DNA of 64,000 nucleotides from DASPKT01 sp035626475 (GTDB taxonomy: Bacteria; Pseudomonadota; Alphaproteobacteria; Azospirillales; Azospirillaceae), in the NCBI GenBank assembly GCA_035626475.1, contig DASPNP010000032.1, positions 62,001-126,000 on the forward strand, written 5' to 3'. Shown in pieces: positions 62,442-64,000 of this stretch (position 1 is the first letter of the stretch; each line of letters begins with the position of its first letter). Under the pieces are notes generated by a model. It was not told the origin of the DNA, did no database searches, and saw only the letters and a program-made list of their open reading frames with translations. Made by a program: the position numbers and the translations under genes.

Positions 62442-62764
62442 GCCGTGCGAGAAACCTCCGGCGCAGGCAGACGCTGGGAGAGGGGCTGCTGTGGCGTGAG
62501 ATCCGCAACCACCGGCTCGGCGGCTTGAAGTTCCGCCGACAGGCGCCGGTCGGACCGTACATCGCGGATTTCCTGTGCTCGGACCTCAAGCTCATCGTCG
62601 AGGCTGACGGGGCGCATCACTCGCCGGAGAAGGACTTCGCACGGGACAAGTGGCTGAAGGTGAACGGCTACCGGGTGCTGCGCTTCGCCAACACAGAGAT
62701 CATGCACAACATGGATGGCGTGCTGCGGATGATTGCGGCAGCGGCCCGTGCGGACGGCTCTTGA
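62414..62764 (+). CDS. DUF559 domain endonuclease-like protein
   Basis: A 116-residue protein with the DUF559 (Vsr/MTES-like) PD-(D/E)XK fold. RRQTLGEGLLWREIRNHRLGGLKFRRQAPVGPYIADFLCSDLKLIVEADGAHH carries the catalytic Asp/Glu residues (D in IADF, E in VEAD), and GYRVLRFANTEIMHNMDGVLRMI closes the domain. These genes are common solo cargo in variable spots of proteobacterial genomes; their substrate is unknown. Start at 62414 is uncertain (an in-frame ATG lies at 62384). Confidence 0.82.
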   Translation: MRSYEEHATSRARNLRRRQTLGEGLLWREIRNHRLGGLKFRRQAPVGPYIADFLCSDLKLIVEADGAHHSPEKDFARDKWLKVNGYRVLRFANTEIMHNMDGVLRMIAAAARADGS

Positions 62765-62786
62765 GCGCGATGAACCAGCGGTGCTG

Positions 62787-62918
62787 TCCCCTCACCCTCC
62801 CGCTTCGCGGGCCCCTCCCTCTCCCGCAAGGGGAGAGGGATAGGATGGGCCCCTTCCCTCTCCCCTTGCGGGAGAGGGAAGGGGCCCATCGCGCCAGCGA
62901 TGGGAAGGGTGAGGGGAT
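62787..62918. repeat. Intergenic inverted repeat, family B (copy 5, compact)
   Basis: The right-arm phrase CTCTCCCGCAAGGGGAGAGGGA lies directly next to a perfect 21-bp hairpin (62844-62864 with 62870-62890, loop CTTGC). The outer ends CCCCTCACCC and GGGTGAGGGG also pair. It lies between the convergent DUF559 and NTF2-like genes and is the most compact copy. Confidence 0.85.
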
Positions 62919-62937
62919 ACAACGCCTGGACTTTGGC

Positions 62938-63366
62938 TCAAGAAGCCGAGGCCGGCTCCGCGAAATGGGCGTTCAGCACGGCCGGTTCCTGGTAGGAGAC
63001 GACCGTCGCCACCTTCCATTCGCTGCCTACCCGGCGCAGCAGATAGCCGGTGGAGAAGCGGGCGATCTCGTCGCGCGTCTCGTTGCGCAGCAGCCATAGG
63101 ATCTCGGCGCGCACCAGATCCTCGCCATAGGGCCAGGTCCAGACGGCCGCCGGCACCGGCCAAGCCAGGCCGATCTTGCCGTAGGTTTCCAGCATGCCCT
63201 GGACATAGGCCGCGAGCTGCTGCGGGCCGACATAGGCGAGGTTGCGCTCGGCCGTCAGCACCGACAGCGGGTCGTCGAACAGGCCCTGGATCGCGGCCGT
63301 GTCACGGGCGGCGAAGGCGGCCGAGTAGCGGTTGAAGAAAGCGGCGACCGCGGCGGCCGTGTCCAT
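62938..63366 (-). CDS. NTF2-like protein
   Basis: A 142-residue protein of the SnoaL/DUF4440 NTF2 fold: AVAAFFNRYSAAFAARDTAAIQGLFDDPLSVL at the N-terminus, a conserved tryptophan-rich centre (LAWPVPAAVWTWPYGEDLVRAEILWLL), and a C-terminal strand SEWKVATVVSYQEP. Function unknown; many such folds are small-molecule binding or scaffold domains. It starts 2 bases after the parB stop, so it is probably co-transcribed with parB. Confidence 0.82.
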   Translation of the reverse strand: MDTAAAVAAFFNRYSAAFAARDTAAIQGLFDDPLSVLTAERNLAYVGPQQLAAYVQGMLETYGKIGLAWPVPAAVWTWPYGEDLVRAEILWLLRNETRDEIARFSTGYLLRRVGSEWKVATVVSYQEPAVLNAHFAEPASAS

Positions 63367-63368
63367 GC

Positions 63369-64000
63369 TCAGCGTCTCCCCAGGATGCGCGCCAGCACGG
63401 TGTCGAGCTGGTCGAGGTTCTTATAGTGGATGGTCAGGGTGCCGGTGCCGCCGTCCGAGGACAGCGCCACCTTCAGCCCCAGCGCCTGCGCCAGCTCCTG
63501 CTCGAGCGCCAGCGTGTCGGGCGATTTGTGCGCGACGGCCTTGCCGCCGCCCGTCTCGCCGGCGCCGCCCTGCTGCGCCTGGCGCACCAGCTGCTCGGTC
63601 TGGCGGACCGACAGGCCGCGCTTCACCACTTCCTTGGCGAGCTCGGCCGGATCGGGTGCCGTCAGCAGCGCGCGGGCATGGCCCATGGTGAGGCTGCCGT
63701 CCTGCACCAGGCCCTTCACCGCGTCGGGCAGGCCCAGCAGGCGGAGCATGTTGGCGACATGGCTGCGGCTCTTGCCGACCGAGCGCGCCAGGTCCTCCTG
63801 GGTATGCTCGAACTCGTCCATCAGGCGCTGGTAGCCCTCGGCCTCCTCCAGCGGCGTCAGGTCCTGCCGCTGGATGTTCTCGATGAGCGCGATCTCCAGC
63901 GCCTCGCGGTCGGTCAGCGACCGCACCAGCACCGGCACCTCGTGCAGGCCGGCCAGCTGGGCCGCGCGCCAGCGCCGCTCGCCGGCGATGATCTCGTAGG
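63369..64000 (-). CDS. parB: Chromosome partitioning protein ParB, C-terminal part
   Basis: The last about 210 residues; the N-terminus lies beyond the window end. The window holds the end of the CTP-binding ParB/Srx domain (YEIIAGERRWRAAQLAG), then IENIQRQDLTPLEEAEGYQRLM and the HTH of the KorB type (TQEDLARSVGKSRSHVANMLRLLGLP). The linker and C-terminal dimer domain follow (LDQLDTVLARILGRR). ParB with parA segregates the origin region. No parS site was seen in the window. Confidence 0.95.
   Translation of the reverse strand, partial: YEIIAGERRWRAAQLAGLHEVPVLVRSLTDREALEIALIENIQRQDLTPLEEAEGYQRLMDEFEHTQEDLARSVGKSRSHVANMLRLLGLPDAVKGLVQDGSLTMGHARALLTAPDPAELAKEVVKRGLSVRQTEQLVRQAQQGGAGETGGGKAVAHKSPDTLALEQELAQALGLKVALSSDGGTGTLTIHYKNLDQLDTVLARILGRR

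Noticed and set aside
62938..64000. parS or origin elements near parB
   Set aside because: No TGTTTCACGTGAAACA-like site and no cluster of DnaA boxes was seen. Origin proximity is inferred only from parB.

Overview
The window is a GC-rich chromosomal segment of an alphaproteobacterium. The best fit is a member of the Rhodospirillales (Azospirillum-like), inferred from gene content and order; no 16S gene is present to confirm it. Typical alphaproteobacterial blocks are AddAB with TsaE, AmgK and MurU; AhcY with a DivL-type kinase; a short HprK with RapZ, an EIIA-Man protein, HPr and EI; HemW-RdgB-Rph facing HrcA-GrpE; and LeuS-LptE-HolA followed by ParB. The ParB end suggests that the right edge approaches the chromosome origin region. 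There is no prophage, integrase, insertion sequence or CRISPR array.

Layout. 0-2.5 kb: tail of an acyl-CoA synthetase, endonuclease III, a WYL regulator and a divergent glutathione transferase, with two copies of one 24-bp palindrome. 2.6-6 kb: tRNA-Gly, CnoX-type thioredoxin-TPR chaperone, LON-domain protein, Trm112-like protein, DUF971 protein with a His/Cys tail, MarC. 6-10 kb: 3-oxoacid CoA-transferase pair, a Tat-exported metallo-hydrolase and a TerB-like protein. 10-15 kb: rnhA, thrB and ispH, split by a psp operon that has a textbook sigma-54 promoter and an IHF-like site. 15-25 kb: lipoprotein, then addA, addB, murU, amgK, tsaE. 25-28 kb: aldo/keto reductase, thpR, pyrF, trpF. 28-34 kb: hemW, rdgB, an AGE-family epimerase, rph, hrcA, grpE. 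34-40 kb: an FtsX-like permease and its ATPase divergent from tesA, a FIST protein and a ferredoxin-NADP reductase. 40-45 kb: DivL-like kinase, ahcY and a FitAB/VapBC-like pair. 45-50 kb: regulatory PTS genes. 50-54 kb: orphan flagellar-rod-like protein, small proteins, a Bcr/CflA-type exporter and a MarR regulator. 54-64 kb: YggS, porin, DUF3576 lipoprotein, leuS, lptE, holA, a divergent DRE-TIM-like enzyme, a DUF559 endonuclease, an NTF2-like protein and partial parB.

The gaps between genes carry at least four families of long imperfect inverted repeats (called A to D here). Family B sits repeatedly within a few bases of the stop codon of a leftward gene, and one D element supplies the hemW stop codon.

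The most interesting regulatory signals are: (1) the shared palindrome that ties a WYL regulator to nth and to a glutathione transferase; (2) the sigma-54/IHF promoter of a compact psp operon that begins with an unannotated 45-residue membrane peptide; (3) an AT-rich perfect 18-bp palindrome in front of ahcY; and (4) paired TCCG-N4-CGGA sites between a drug exporter and a run of small ORFs that ends in a MarR gene. Coordinates, motifs and repeats were read directly. Family names rest on recognisable motifs and lengths. Regulation is inferred.
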